Source: Mallotus nudiflorus (taxonomy: Eukaryota; Streptophyta; Magnoliopsida; Malpighiales; Euphorbiaceae). Taken from it: 64,000 nucleotides of DNA. The notes below the pieces were generated by a model that had not been told where the DNA came from, searched no databases, and worked only from the letters and a program-made list of their open reading frames with translations. The position numbers and the translations under genes were made by a program. This document shows, piece after piece, positions 1 to 12,676 of the stretch. Location of the stretch: the NCBI GenBank assembly GCA_947683625.1, contig CANTUR010000124.1:310001-374000 (forward strand). The letters are read 5' to 3'. The first letter of the stretch is position 1. The number at the start of each line of letters is the position of its first letter.

Positions 1-428
1 AATTTACATATTAATTAAAAAAAATAAAAAAATGGATTTTCCAATTGAAAATATAATTTTTAGTTTTTTAATTTATGAAAATCATCCTAAAATATTTTGA
101 GATATTTTCTAAAAATTTTAAAATAAAAATATTTCCAACATAAAAAAATGCATTAATTTAAATTATTTATTTTGACATAATTAAAATTTTGTTTAAATTA
201 AGGTGTAATCTATAGTAAACTTTACTTTATTAACAATCACCATTAGTGATAAAAACAAAGTGAAAATAAAGTCAATTAAAATCAAAGTCACCCTAGAATT
301 TTTCTTAAAATAAATAAGTTAAAATTATTTAATTAACATATATGACTTATTTTACTTCTTATATCTTCAATAATTAAATAAAATATATTTTAATATACAG
401 ACAGTGCAATGCACAAATTTATAACTAG
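1..428 (+). mobile_element. Possible Helitron 3' terminus
   Basis: Positions 404-414 read GTGCAATGCAC, a short hairpin (GTGCA/TGCAC with one-base loop), followed ten bases later by CTAG at 425-428 and then T. A hairpin shortly before CTRR, inserted at A|T, is how Helitron 3' ends look. Everything to the left is AT-rich with no coding signal, so this would be a non-autonomous copy whose 5' end lies outside the window. Many AT-rich stretches could produce such a short signature by chance, so the call is tentative. Confidence 0.3.
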
Positions 429-2428
429 TTTTATTTAAATCCAATACAGTCTTTATATTTCACTTTTCATTTTATTTTATTCTAAAAACATTTACTTTAA
501 TTTTTTCCCCTCCTTTTTTCAAGGAAAAAAAAAGCCAATATAAAATAAGGATATGTATAGAAAATAAGTATGTATTAATTAATTAACCTTTATATAAAAA
601 GTGAATTTTAGCTCTTTACACTCTCTAATCTATAATTTAGATTTAGACAGTAAGTTGAAGTTCTATTTTTTACAATCACTCTTTATAATAAAAAGTTTGA
701 AATAAACAAAAAGTGAGTTGGAGATATTCTCATTCCTTTAATATATGATAATTATAAGATTTTAGACTAATTAGGAATTTGAGTTGACTGGATCCAAAAG
801 AGATATAAAATTCTCTCAACACATATTTTCTTCACAAATAAAACTCAAAATTAAAATTTCACTTAAAGTAATTTAAATTTTTACCAGTTGTATCGAAAAA
901 TGTTAATTTTATTTTTTTACTATTTTAATTGGTTTTATGATAGTTACAAAGGGAGATATATTAAAACATAAAATTAAATTTCTTTATATCTTAGTCATCA
1001 AATCAATAATATGGAACCAATAATTACTTCATTCCCATGACCACTTATTTGAGTAATTTAAACGAATCCATAAATTCAACCCTTCTCAAAAAAAAAAAAA
1101 TATCGAAGGAAAGAATTTTTTTTAAATGATCAAAATGTTGTCTCCACAAGCAATGTAAGCTAGCTAACTAAACAATTGAATTGATATTAAAATGCAGTCA
1201 TTTAATTCATTAAATAGTCATTACAGAAAATAAAAAAAAGTAATCATTTTTCATGACTTGTTTCAGGGTTGAGCTACGACAGCAAGTAATCTCTCTACTG
1301 TTAATTATATGTGAATGGGCTTTGTAGGCGCGATTAGCAACATTAATAAAGTCAAGTTTAATTACTATATAATTACAAGATTGATAATAATTTTGAATGA
1401 ATCAAAATTCCTAATTTCCTTTAATAATTTTGTTTAATTGTAGATATTAAGAGTTTAGTAAAGTTTAATTAATTCAATTTAATTTAATATAATTATAAAA
1501 ATAATAAAAAAAAATTTATAATTAATTTAAAATTAATATATACATCATAATTCAAATTTAAAATATTGATGGAGTAATAACAAATCTCTTTCAGCTATCC
1601 CATATTTATTACTCTAGTTTCCTATAATATTGGTTAGGTTTTGGTGGTTGATCGAATTAATTAATCCAGGTGGCCAAAGAAATTTTAAGCCACGTAAAAG
1701 TCTTAATTTATAATTATTATTTTAAATTCACATCAATCATGATCATATGAATTTTTAAACTTCATTGGAGAAATCTTTCCATTAGTTTATGTTAACCAAA
1801 ACAAACAGGGGTTTGGTTGTGATTTTAATTTTTTTTTTCCTAACAAATGAATACATCATGGTAACAAAAATAAAATATCCTAAAATAAAAATTATTCTTA
1901 AACTTTATAAATAAAGAATTAAATATTTTTTTATTAATAAAAAAATCAAATAATGTAAATATCAATAAATTACACAGAATAACTTTTTCTATTTAAATTA
2001 ATAAAAAATTAATGATAACATAATTTAATTTTATATCTTAAAATATCCTTAGAGAAAAGTAACTGTCAGACCACTTCTTCATTAATAAACCAAATGAAAA
2101 TTTTAAACAAATCAAAATAAGTAAATGCTTAAATCCATAGCAATTTTTAGGTTTCGAACAATAGAAAAAAATGAAAATTTAGAAACCGTTTTTAGGTTTG
2201 ATATCAAACATATGAAATCAAATAATGTAAAATGCATAAATAAAATATAAGAAATTGAATTGGCTTGAGAGAAAAAAAAAATGTAACATATATATATATA
2301 TATATATAATTGATCAAAGTATTGATTATTTGTACTTTCTCAATATACACACACATATAGAGATTAATGCTCATTTTGTAGAGTACATTAATTAATTACA
2401 ACAAGGAGAGGGATAGCCTGAGCCCTGA
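429..2428. other. AT-rich intergenic DNA
   Basis: No ORF with a recognisable product, no RNA gene and no paired repeat were found here. It contains poly(A)/poly(T) runs and a (TA)n tract near 2290-2309. Confidence 0.6.
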
Positions 2429-2536
2429 TCAGGCACAGCAAGAGAAGCTGAGGTTTGCTGTATCAGATGTCAAGATCAAGAACCTAGTCCTTGCATTTTG
2501 GGTTTTAACTTTACGGAGACAACAGGACATTTCCAT
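2429..2536 (-). other. GC-richer island with a 35-aa ORF
   Basis: The stretch 2400-2570 is clearly less AT-rich than the surrounding several kilobases. On the minus strand it holds an ATG-to-TGA ORF of 35 codons (begins MEMSCCLRK, ends SFSCCA) with two Cys pairs. The plus strand is also open across it but has no start. I do not recognise the peptide. It could be the end of a long non-coding RNA, a small secreted or regulatory peptide, or chance. Confidence 0.15.
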
Positions 2537-5077
2537 TAATTTGAGAGTAGGACGAAAAGAAACACTTTGATTTATACACTTGTCCTTTTTAGTCCTCTTT
2601 TTTCAAGCTTTTTATATCGTTTTTATACTTAATTTGCCATAACAGTTCTTTACCCTCTTTTCCTGCTATACATCTTAATCATATACTTCAATTATTGCAC
2701 TACTTTTGTCATTTCATTTTCCAGATTATATATATATAAATTCAAGAATCTTCTATAAATTGGTGATAGTATTGGTGTAGTATCTAATGGGTACCATTAT
2801 TGACTAGGAATATGATCATTTAATTATGAGATTCTTCTTTTTTTCTTAAACATCTTCTGATAATTACTTAATCTAGATGAGGCCCACACCATTGTCAATT
2901 TTGAGATTCATATATTATTGTACCGTTAACAAGGTTTCAAATTTTCAATTCTTAATTTGGGGAGCTTTATTTGTCGTTTTTATAAGACTAATAAATTCTG
3001 AATATAAGTGATTTATTAAAAAAAATTCATTAATTGGTTTTCAAATTTTGATGATTTTTCTTCAATTATATCAAAGATCAATTGACCATAAAAAAAATAA
3101 AAAAAAAGCTCACTAAATATATATCAATTTAATAACAAAAAATCAATTATAAGCATGTTGAAAGAAATTAATTGAATCATATAAAAGATCAGTTGACCAT
3201 ACAAAAAAAATTAAGTTCACTAAACATATATCAATTTAATTACCAAGAAGCTAGCACTTAATTATAAGCATGTGGAAACTAATTAATTGGTGGTACATAA
3301 ATAAAACATTTATATAATAAAAGACCACCATCAATATTGTATTGAACATTTTTTTTTTTTTTAAAAAAAATTGAGGTTGAAATGTTGTGTAATTGGTAAT
3401 GCACTTAATACATTTTTTTTAACAGATTAGATTTCTGAACAAAATTATATGGTTGTCAATGGAATATAATTTATATTTTTAAGTATATTAACAACCGATG
3501 ATGTGTCTTTTATATCTAAAATAACATTTAACTTGTACTAATAGTATTTTATACAAAATATATATATAAACAAAGACCTTATTATATGCTTTCGCATGCC
3601 AAAAAGTCAGAAAAGAAAAAAATAAAAATATAACTTAACTAAAGTTGCTAATAATATAATAGATCAATTTGGGTAAACTTGTGATCTTCATGTTGTTAAG
3701 TAGAATTAATTAAATTCCCATAATTATGAAATCAAGTCAAAATCAATATGTTTTATAAATGGCAAATTGTCAATAACTATGGAAAACGCATAAGACTTAA
3801 ATTAAGAAAGACCTATGGCAGGCAAGTGGGTAAAAGATAAAAAAACAAAAAAAAAATCAATTACTTACCGCCAACCAACACATATTTTTCACCCTTCTAA
3901 ATTTTACATAAAAAAACAAAGAACCAATAAAGGAATAATGAATGAACTTTTGTTTTGACATGTGTCTTTAGCCACTACCAATTCATCACTAAATGGCAAT
4001 ATCTTGAGATTCAAACAAAAAGCCATTATATGTATTGTGTATTTATTTTCTCAGGAAAAGCACAGAAAAAGACAGAAAAATTAAAAAATCTCGCAATAGT
4101 TTTGTGGGCTACTATTTGGGGAAAAAATAAGACATTTTATTCATCAGGGAAATAGACAAGACAACTGTTAAAAATACTTGAAAAAAGGAGCTTGAATTAT
4201 ACTATTTTGGCTCTGTATTCGTCTTTTCTCCCACTAATTTGGATCTAAACTTTAGTTGAAAAGGAAATCTTGATTTTTTTTGTTTTTTTGACAAATGAGA
4301 TCTATTCTTAACGTCTACAAGTTACTTGTTAAAATAAAACATACGCTGCATGCTTATTTAACATATTACTCAAGTTTTTTGCAATTGACTTATCATCCAT
4401 GTATGTATTAGAGAAGAAAAAAAAAACTTCTACGGTTTTAGTTCATTGGCAATGCATTTTCAAGGTGGTTGGAATGATTTGATGTTACCAAGTTGATGGA
4501 ACAGGATCAATTAGACCCATCTCTTTTAATGGCATTGTCCTACCTTCGATTTCCATACCCTTGAAGTTGAGGACAGTTTTAGGGACATGGGCTTAATGGC
4601 ACAGTTGCATGGAGCAAGATTGATTTCTCATGTGGTAGAACAGACAACTAAGGTGGCAAAAATGATGGCAGTAGGGTTTTAGTTTTTGTGCATGAAAAAT
4701 ATGAGGTATTATATATATAAGAAATAGCATTAAAAACGTTGACCCTCTTGCACCTGCTGCTGGTCCCAAAGGGCCATTGTATCACATGGATTCAGATTTC
4801 CTCCAACTCTTTTCTTGTGGACTTGTGGCTTTAGAGAAATTTAAATGTCCTTTTCTCCGCTGGCCCCAAGTGTAATGAGGTTTAGCCACAAGTTTTATAT
4901 ACTTCGTTAGAAAGTGACTCTATGTATTCTTTGAAAGGTATATTGTATAGCTTATATAACTCCAAGTTACGTAGTATTTTTAAAACTATACATGTATTGA
5001 ATGTAATGTCGGATACATGTATGTGTATATATATATATATATAAAGTTGTTAAAATCCAATCAATTTTTTAATGATG
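2537..5077. other. Intergenic DNA, no gene recognised
   Basis: AT-rich. The segment about 4430-4880 is richer in GC and less repetitive than its flanks but is closed by stops in all frames I read, so it could at most be a non-coding transcript. A (TA)n tract lies at about 5027-5043. Confidence 0.5.
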
Positions 5078-5540
5078 AGAGTGGTTATTTGAACTATAAC
5101 CAACTTTTTAATTAAATACTATTAAAATATTTGACTTTTAAAATGTAATATAAAACTTTTTACTTTTTTTTTTACTTTTAACATGAATTTAATTTTCAGT
5201 CAAAACTAAGTGGCACATTACATGACATTTAATAGGGCATCACATGTCATATTTCACTAACGTGGCACCACATGGCATTGAAGTGGCGCCACATGTCTCA
5301 CGTATATAATATGGTGTCACATAACGCACTTTTATAATATGTCACCACATCACTGACATGACATTTACATGTCTAACTTATCAATATAATATGACTTTCA
5401 CTAAACGTGAGATACCGTAGTGAGACATTTGTTAAAAATTGAGTACCAGAAGTAAAAATTTCTAATTTTTTAATTGATTTTTGTTTGTGTAGTTGGTTTT
5501 TATTTTGTGGTGATAAAATTTTAAATGTGAAAATTTGTAT
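5078..5540 (+). repeat. Dispersed repeat, copy A (uninterrupted)
   Basis: This segment matches the reverse complement of 10695-11095 plus 7460-7508. Both contain a run of short palindrome-like words built on CACATGTCA and GTGGCACCACATGGC, flanked by an A/T-rich stretch (attaaatactattaaaata here) and by gtgtagttggtttttatttt. It has no coding capacity. The structure suggests a non-autonomous transposon family. The copy is valuable because it shows what copy B looked like before an LTR landed in it. Confidence 0.6.
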
Positions 5541-6106
5541 TTTTAATGTTTATCTCAATTTTTTTAAAAAAATACAATTTTTAATTTAAATTAATATTCA
5601 ATTCAATAAAAATCATTTCAAATTTATTATATATTGAAATTCATATAATACACAAATTGAGTATGAACTACTTAAAGTTTAACTCGTTAACTCATAAACT
5701 GGCTTTTAATAGTTTAATGAAACACTATTTTGATATGAAATATATAGTCTATATATTTTTAGCCTATAATAAAAATAAAATATTTATTTAAATTTGTTTG
5801 TTAAAATAAAATTTTAATTTTAATTGAATATTTTATAAATGCTGAAATACAATTTTTTAATTTTTTGATGAATTATTTTACTTTAATTTATATTTTGTAA
5901 GTTTATTTAAATTTGATTAATCTCGTGAGTAATATTAAACTCCATATGAGATTGGATTAATATAGTTAAGTACGAGCTAGTTAAAATTAAATTTTACTCG
6001 ACTCAGTTACCCTTTTGGTATTTATGTACATAAGTAAATAAGTACATGCTTTGCACGTAAATAAACTTTTTTTTTTAAATTCATGATAGTACATAAATTG
6101 TTAAAC

Positions 6107-6108
<2 letters not shown>

Positions 6109-6174
<66 letters not shown>

Positions 6175-6186
6175 GTTATTATTATT
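6109..6186. repeat. Self-complementary (AAT)n/(ATT)n microsatellite
   Basis: About eleven AAT-type triplets are followed at once by about fifteen ATT-type triplets. The two halves are reverse complements, so the tract can fold into a long hairpin or cruciform. Confidence 0.9.
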
Positions 6187-6983
6187 AAATAAAAGGCTTA
6201 AAAATAATAAAAGTGTCATTTATTTATATAATAATTTAATATTAACTTAATGCAGTTATGATTCATTGCAATCTTGGTAAATCTTTTATTTAAATAATTA
6301 TATGAGCTCCTTCAATATTTTTATAATTAATATTTTTCTTAATTCTAAAACTAATTTTATATGAAACAAATATTATGATCATAATTAATCATAAGATAAT
6401 AAAAAATTATTAATTATTTTCTTAATAAAATTTTAAAATAATAAAAAGTTATGTTTTCTTTATATAACAATTTAAATATTACAAACTTATTAAACTTATA
6501 ATTTATTACAATTTTTTTATTTAACAGCGACACTTTATTTCTTCAATAAATTTAATATTACTACTTTTATTTACCCAAAAAGTAGGTTAATGTAAATTTT
6601 TAAATTCAACTAAAACTTAGATGATAAAGATTAATTAATTTAATTTTTTACTTTTTTTAATTTAATTTTATAAAAATATATAAAAACAATAATTATATTA
6701 CTTTTCTTATAGAAATACTACTCTCAAATAAATTATATGCTCTATTTTTTAGAATATGATTATAGATACAAGACAAATAATTTTTTTAATTAATTTAATT
6801 ATAATATTTTACTTATACTAAACTTTAATTTAATAAGTATTATTTTATTTATATTTCTATCTATTATTTCAATTTTGATAGTGTTATATTACAACATAGT
6901 AATTTATTTCTATTTTAATTATTTATTTATTAAATTTAATATAATAAGACTTATAAAATTATGTTATCTAATTTTATTTATAT

Positions 6984-7246
6984 TAGATAAAATATAAGTA
7001 GATCTAGTTAAAATAGAAAAATATATTTTTAACAAAATTAATACTAATATTTTCAACAATTTAATTTTGTTAGAGATAAAATAGAAGTTAACCATATTAA
7101 AATAGGAAACATACTCTAAATCAAATTAGAATTATATTTTAATTAATTTAATTTTTATTAGAGATAAAATATAAATTAACCTAATTAGAATAGGAAATAG
7201 ACTTTCAAATAAATAAGAATTATATTTTAATTAATTTAATTTTAAT
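6984..7246. repeat. Tandem repeat, about 88-bp unit, three copies
   Basis: Units start at about 6984, 7071 and 7159, each with tagataaa or tagagataaa followed by ata(g/a)aagt and a tail ending attaatttaatttt. The last two copies are most alike and the first is degenerate. Confidence 0.65.
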
Positions 7247-7459
7247 TTTATTAGTAACCGACTAAATTATCTAATTTTTATATAATAATAAGTGAAGATT
7301 TCCCTTTCCTACATTTATTATAGGTTGAAACTTTGAAAATAAAGAACTATAATGTTGTGTTATTCTTCAATGTGCTCTAATTAGCCCATTGGACACTGTT
7401 ATTTGTCTCGCTACTGCTACCACCATCATTCCTATTACCTTTACTAAAGAAAAAAAAAA

Positions 7460-10400
7460 TTCACTTAAAAACTATAAAGTTCAATATTTTATCACTAAAA
7501 ATAAAAACTATCACGACCCAAAACAGGGGCCATGATCGGCGCTAGGGAACGAGAATTTTTTGGAATCCGGAACCCGTAGAAAGCCTAAAAATAAATAAAA
7601 ACATGCAATAATAATAATAACATAATTAAAATACTCCGCAGCGGAAATAAATCATAAATATTGAAATAATAATCCACCAAAAGAGATTAAATCGGATATC
7701 TCATTTCATATATAAATAAACTTTTAATACAAATCCAGTACAATATTTGAAATACATAACTCACACAAATATAATACATAAATTCCATAACAGTTTTCAA
7801 CTACTGCAGTGTCTAGATTATAAAATAAAAACTTAGATAAGCAATTTATATAGTGAAGCCGGGGCAGAAGAAATCCGGCGTATGGGTCTGCTACTGAGGT
7901 CTGAAGACGATAACTCTCCTGAAAAATAGTCAATGGAGGGGAGTCAGACCTCACTGAGTGAATTGTTATAATATATATACATGCATACTAAATGACAATG
8001 CACATAGTCAATAGTATATATAATAAATATATATATATAAGCAAATATACACAGATGCAGCAAAATTATTTTTTTATATATAAATTTTCCAAAAATCACC
8101 GTTTATGAAAGATCAAATAGAACCCTAGAAAATCGCAACCTCAAAACAGTGTTAGACAACACTCTAGCCATACAGGCTCACTTATTCCAAATAAATTCAC
8201 TTGTTCCATTTGGACAGTAGATTGACTCCGAGACACTAAGTCAACCGAGCTCCAGCAGTCTGATTATCAGTGTGATTGGCCCGGAGACACTTGGTCAACC
8301 GAGCTCCAGCAATCACACTCTCAAATCATATCTCACAACACATATATCGAATCGAATCAATATAATCAACATCCACAAATAAGTTAGTAATATAGCCTAA
8401 ATGTTATCAGCGTACCAGTACGTACTTGGTCCTAATGCTGCCCACTAGGTAGCACATTCTATTGATATCCTTCATTTATAATATAAAACATTCATTCATA
8501 AATAAATGATGCATGAATTTCAATAAAATAGCAACATAAATCACATATATACTATAAATATACCAAAAGTAAACTAGGTATATTTCGAGTATATATACGT
8601 CAAATAAATCCAATATATTTGCAAAATAATCTAGAAATATATTTAAAAACATTTTAAGTATAAATGTTTAATAAAACATGCATATAATTTGGAAATATAC
8701 CAAAAATAAACCTAAGTACTAATTAAATCATTTATGCATATTTTATCAAAACCATACATTTCTAAAATCATACATCCTAGAACATATATATATATATAAT
8801 AACAACTCACTGTTTATTGCACTCCACGAGATGGGTCCGACGGGCCTGGTCCACTAGACCTTGGTCTCGGCGCAACTAAACAAACAAACGATAACTCGAC
8901 ATTAGAATGAATCTATCAAAATTTCTAGAAACTCGATCTAGAATACTAGACACATAATTAGAATAGGAATTCGACCGGATATCACATTTTACGAGAATTC
9001 TACCAAAAATCCTGCAGAACCTCTTCTGTAAAATGGACATCTCTCTACTTAAAGAGTAGAGCCAGTCCTGCAAAGAAAACACACTTCGAAATAAACACAG
9101 AACACAACCACAATCCCTCGGTCGGACTCCAAACTACAATTCACCAACGGAGGTTCACAATTCACAGAACAATTATAAAATACCGAAAATGCCTTTTAAT
9201 ACTAAAAATACATTGTATCAATTCAAATTACATATTTAACCCCAAAACATGTTAAAAACCGATAAAAACTCATTTATTTAGAAAAATCGTATATTATATA
9301 TATAATTTGAAAATAATTTACGAAAAATAGTTTTAATTAGTTAAAAATACTAAATAATTTGTAGAAATCATTTTTATACCCTAAATAACTATTAAAACCA
9401 ATTTAATTACATTTTTAACTAATTTAGTGTCAAATTACCAAAATACCCCTATATGTATAAATTCACTAAAATTAATTAAAAATTCACCAAAAATAGTATA
9501 ATTACTCAAAATTAATTTTATCAACATATAATTCAATAATATCAATAAATATACTCGATTAACCAATTAATTTTAATTAAACACATAATTAACCTAATTT
9601 TCTAAAATTACATAAACTTAAATAAATTCAAAATAAATATATAAAATTCACAAAAATTACCAATAAATTTCTAAAATGCATTTCAAAACCTATATATACC
9701 ATAAAACATAATTTCATAATTTAATTAATTAATTTTTGAAAATTAGAAAATATTAATAAAATAATAAAAAACTCACAAAAATCAAAATAATTTCCAAAAA
9801 TTCTAGAGTGTAGATTAAGCTATAGGATCAAAGTTTGTGAAGGGAGTTTGGATGAATCAATCAAATTGAAGCTAAAAAAAAATTCGAAACCCTAATAGGC
9901 CAAAATTACAAAATCGAAATCTAGGAAAATCTAGACCATTTTAAGTGAAACAAAGCTTGGAATCACACTCACTGGAGCTCAAGGAGAAGATAGAGACTAG
10001 TGGTGTCAAAAACGGTGGCCGGAATCACTTCGATCGGACGGCCAAAACTCGCCAGAATAAGGAGCTTCAAACATCGGGAAAGGCTGGAGGTGGAGGAGGA
10101 AGGCTGAGAGGCACACCGACAGCTAGAAAATCGGCTTGAAATGGCCGAAAATGGTAGAATGGCGATCGGGAAGAAGGAAGATGACCGAGTGGCATACTCA
10201 TAAATAATGCAAACATTTTGATTTTGATTAAAAATTATGTATATATGTATATATATATCCACACTTTATATTATAATAATATATAATCTCACACACATTA
10301 AATATACACCACACACATATAATTTAATAATATATACACATAAATAATTAATTTATTAATATTAAAACTAAATATTAAAAATTAATTTAATTAATTAAAC

Positions 10401-11095
10401 CCTAATTTAATTCAAATAAATACACATATATACATTTTATTTAGCATTTTAAAATTATATATGAGTTCATGCAAATTCGTAAAACTAGTCAAAATAATTA
10501 GTATTAAATTATTTACATGTTAATTTCCCCGAAAATATAATTTCCGAAAAAATTTTACGTAAAGTACTTAAAATAATATAAAATTAGCTTTAATAAATAT
10601 TAAACTCATAAATATATCATAAATATATACAAAAATTATTAACACTGTATATCCCGATACAGTTTAAAATTATTTAAAAACTCGGGATATTACAAAAACT
10701 AATTACACAAGAAAAATCATAAATTTTCATTTATAGTATCCAACTTTTAGCAAAGGTCTCACCATGATATCTCCCTTTTAGTGAGCAATCCTATTATACT
10801 AATGTGTCAAACATGTAAATATTATGTCAATAACATATGGTGCCACATCATAAAAGTGCGCTGCATTATATAAGTGTGACACGTGATGTCACGTCAGCGA
10901 CACGTAGTGCCACATCAGTAAAGTGTGATATGTGGCATTATATTAACTGTCATGTGGCATGCCACGTAATCAACTTTGGCTATATGTACTTTATTAATAA
11001 TAACAAAATAAAAAAACTTTATGTTACATTTTAAAAATTAGATACTTTATTGGTATTTAATTGAAAAATTAAGTACTATCACGACAAATAACCCT
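7460..11095 (-). repeat. Dispersed repeat, copy B, split by an LTR insertion
   Basis: Reverse complement of the copy at 5078-5540. The repeat runs from 11095 down to 10695, is interrupted by the 3.2-kb element at 7509-10694, and resumes at 7508 down to about 7460. Joining the flanks restores aaaataaaaac next to taattacacaa, which matches the uninterrupted copy (aaaataaaaaccaactacaca in reverse complement). Confidence 0.65.
7509..10694. mobile_element. Solo LTR, about 3.2 kb, with 5-bp target duplication
   Basis: The block begins TATCACGACCC and ends GGGATATTACA. Flanks are AAAAC at 7504-7508 and again at 10695-10699. This is the 5-bp duplication expected for LTR-element integration, though the direct repeat can be stretched to AAAAACTA. 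The ends fit TG...CA if the initial TG mutated to TA. There is no gag, pol or second LTR inside, so I read it as a solo LTR left by recombination. The GC-rich part at 9945-10200 is open on both strands but resembles LTR leader sequence rather than a gene. A 50-60-bp motif (gagacact..gtcaaccgagctccagca) is duplicated near 8230-8320. A large non-autonomous DNA element is the alternative. Confidence 0.6.
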
Positions 11096-12171
11096 CATAA
11101 ATTTTATAAGGTTAGATAATACATACGTAACGAAAAAGAAAATTAATATCCAATTGAATTCATAATTTATATAATTAATGGTATTTCCCACCTAAAAATG
11201 TGCATAAAAAATAAGTTTTTAAATAATATTACTAATGAGAATTAACGAAGATATATTTAATTTGTAGGCATTTTAAGAAATAAGAAAGATTTAATATGAT
11301 CATCTCCCATGTTGTTCACAATCTAATATAATTATTGGTATTTTACTTTTCTTAGAAGAGATGAAAATGTTAGAATATTAATATATACCAGGGGAGTACG
11401 GATCGAATATGATGTCCATTCTTTTATACTCAGTAAAAATGTCATTGTACTAAGAAGGTGCAAGTGTTATATCACTTGGGTGATATATTTGTTTTAACTA
11501 AGTAATTTAGCGTCCCTGCCTAGGGATGAAATGACTTGCTACCTTTCTATCTACTAGAGAGGTATTTTTGAAAAAGAGTTTGAATCTCCTTCCCTCTTTC
11601 AGTGTTAAAAAAAGCTAAGTAATTGAGTAAATATTTATATTATATTTATTTTGTTAAGTATTTGTATATAAAGTTTATTATTTGTTAAAAAAAATCCCAT
11701 CACTAGCTTGGGTTGTCTAAGAAGTACATGATCCCTTGCTGGCTCTAGTCAACATCAAAACTTTGCGCTATAATCCAATGGAATAGAGTTGATTTGGTGG
11801 GTAAGATGAGTTTAATCATTTTGATTTCTGAGGCCCTCTTTCTGTAGAATTTATAGCTGTATTCAACTCTCCTTGTTGCCCTAATAGTTCTATTTTCTTG
11901 ATAAATGGTGGCTCTTTATTCCTTTAGTACTAAAGGAGCAAATTGTATGTAACAACATAAGGCCTTAGAGGCTTAGATCACCAAAACTTAATTTTAGGTA
12001 ATGAAGTGAAATCTTTATGTTATGAATAAGGGGAATTAAAAAAATAAAAAGATGTAAACTTTATACTTAAACAAAATACAAAATTTGAATAAATAGTAAA
12101 GAGTGTTAATCCAAAATAATCAATCTCATAATTAATTGAAGATATTTAATATGCTGTAAAGAAAATAACAG
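11096..12171. other. Intergenic DNA with one SINE-like insertion
   Basis: No gene recognised upstream of the tRNA gene. A SINE-like element lies at 11508-11614. Confidence 0.5.
11508..11614 (+). mobile_element. SINE-like element with 10-bp target duplication
   Basis: The identical word CTAAGTAATT lies at 11498-11507 and 11615-11624. Between them is a 107-bp unit with a box-B-like GTTTGAATCTCC near 11579 and a short A-rich tail (ttaaaaaaag). The box A region is weak. Size, tail and target duplication fit a tRNA-derived SINE. Confidence 0.55.
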
Positions 12172-12244
12172 GCGCCCATGGCCTAATGGATAAGGCGCCT
12201 GACTTCTAATCAGGCGATTGTGGGTTCGAGTCCCACTGGGCGTG
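12172..12244 (+). tRNA. tRNA-Arg (anticodon TCT)
   Basis: A 73-nt cloverleaf. The acceptor stem GCGCCCA pairs with TGGGCGT, the anticodon arm is CCTGA-CTTCTAA-TCAGG with TCT at the anticodon position, and the T loop is GGTTCGAGTCC. There is no intron and no encoded CCA, as expected in a nuclear gene. A TTTT terminator for RNA polymerase III follows at about 12254. The sequence matches the conserved plant tRNA-Arg(UCU) as I know it. Confidence 0.96.
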
Positions 12245-12676
12245 GTTAACTGCTTTTAAAATTTTATCCTTTTGTTGGTTTATTTTTTCCCTTCAAGTAT
12301 GCAATGAAATAAGCAGATTGAAATAATAAGCCCTATCAATTTTACAACATTGTTCCTAGAAAAATCTATTATTAATATTAAGAGGTTAGGTAATGGAAGT
12401 ATTAGAGATTTACCCATCTTTCTTTCCATCTTTTTATGAATGTCACATATATATTTTTTTTGGCAAATTGGGAGATGATATAATATTAACATTGATGTAC
12501 TGCACAACATAGAGTGACTTTTCCCTTTTAAATTAATAATGACATAAATTAAATAATGCATTTTAAAATACTCTTAAAAATAAGTTATCACTTGACTACT
12601 TTTTCACTAGTAAATGTCATATTTATTATATGCTTTTAGACATTGTTGTCTTTTCCTTTATATAGGCCCATATGCT
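12245..12676. other. Intergenic DNA
   Basis: Only the pol III terminator after the tRNA gene is seen; no other feature. Confidence 0.5.

Larger units (their letters stand above)
5541..7459. other. Very AT-rich intergenic DNA
   Basis: No gene seen. It contains a self-complementary microsatellite (6109-6186) and an 88-bp tandem repeat (6984-7246), listed separately. Apparent poly-Asn/poly-Tyr reading frames are products of the microsatellite. Confidence 0.6.

Noticed and set aside
2401..2425. Resemblance of ggagagggatagcc to miR390
   Set aside because: Only about ten bases fit, in a different arrangement, and no fold-back partner is present.
6022..6219. ORF with poly-Asn and poly-Tyr on the minus strand
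   Set aside because: It is the translation of the AAT/ATT microsatellite.
6030..7290. Possible minus-strand Helitron (acgtgcaaagcatgt hairpin at about 6040)
   Set aside because: The hairpin is not followed by CTRR and the 5' TC end cannot be fixed.
9945..10262. Open frames on both strands in a GC-rich stretch
   Set aside because: They lie inside the solo LTR, overlap each other, and have no domain; GC composition alone explains them.
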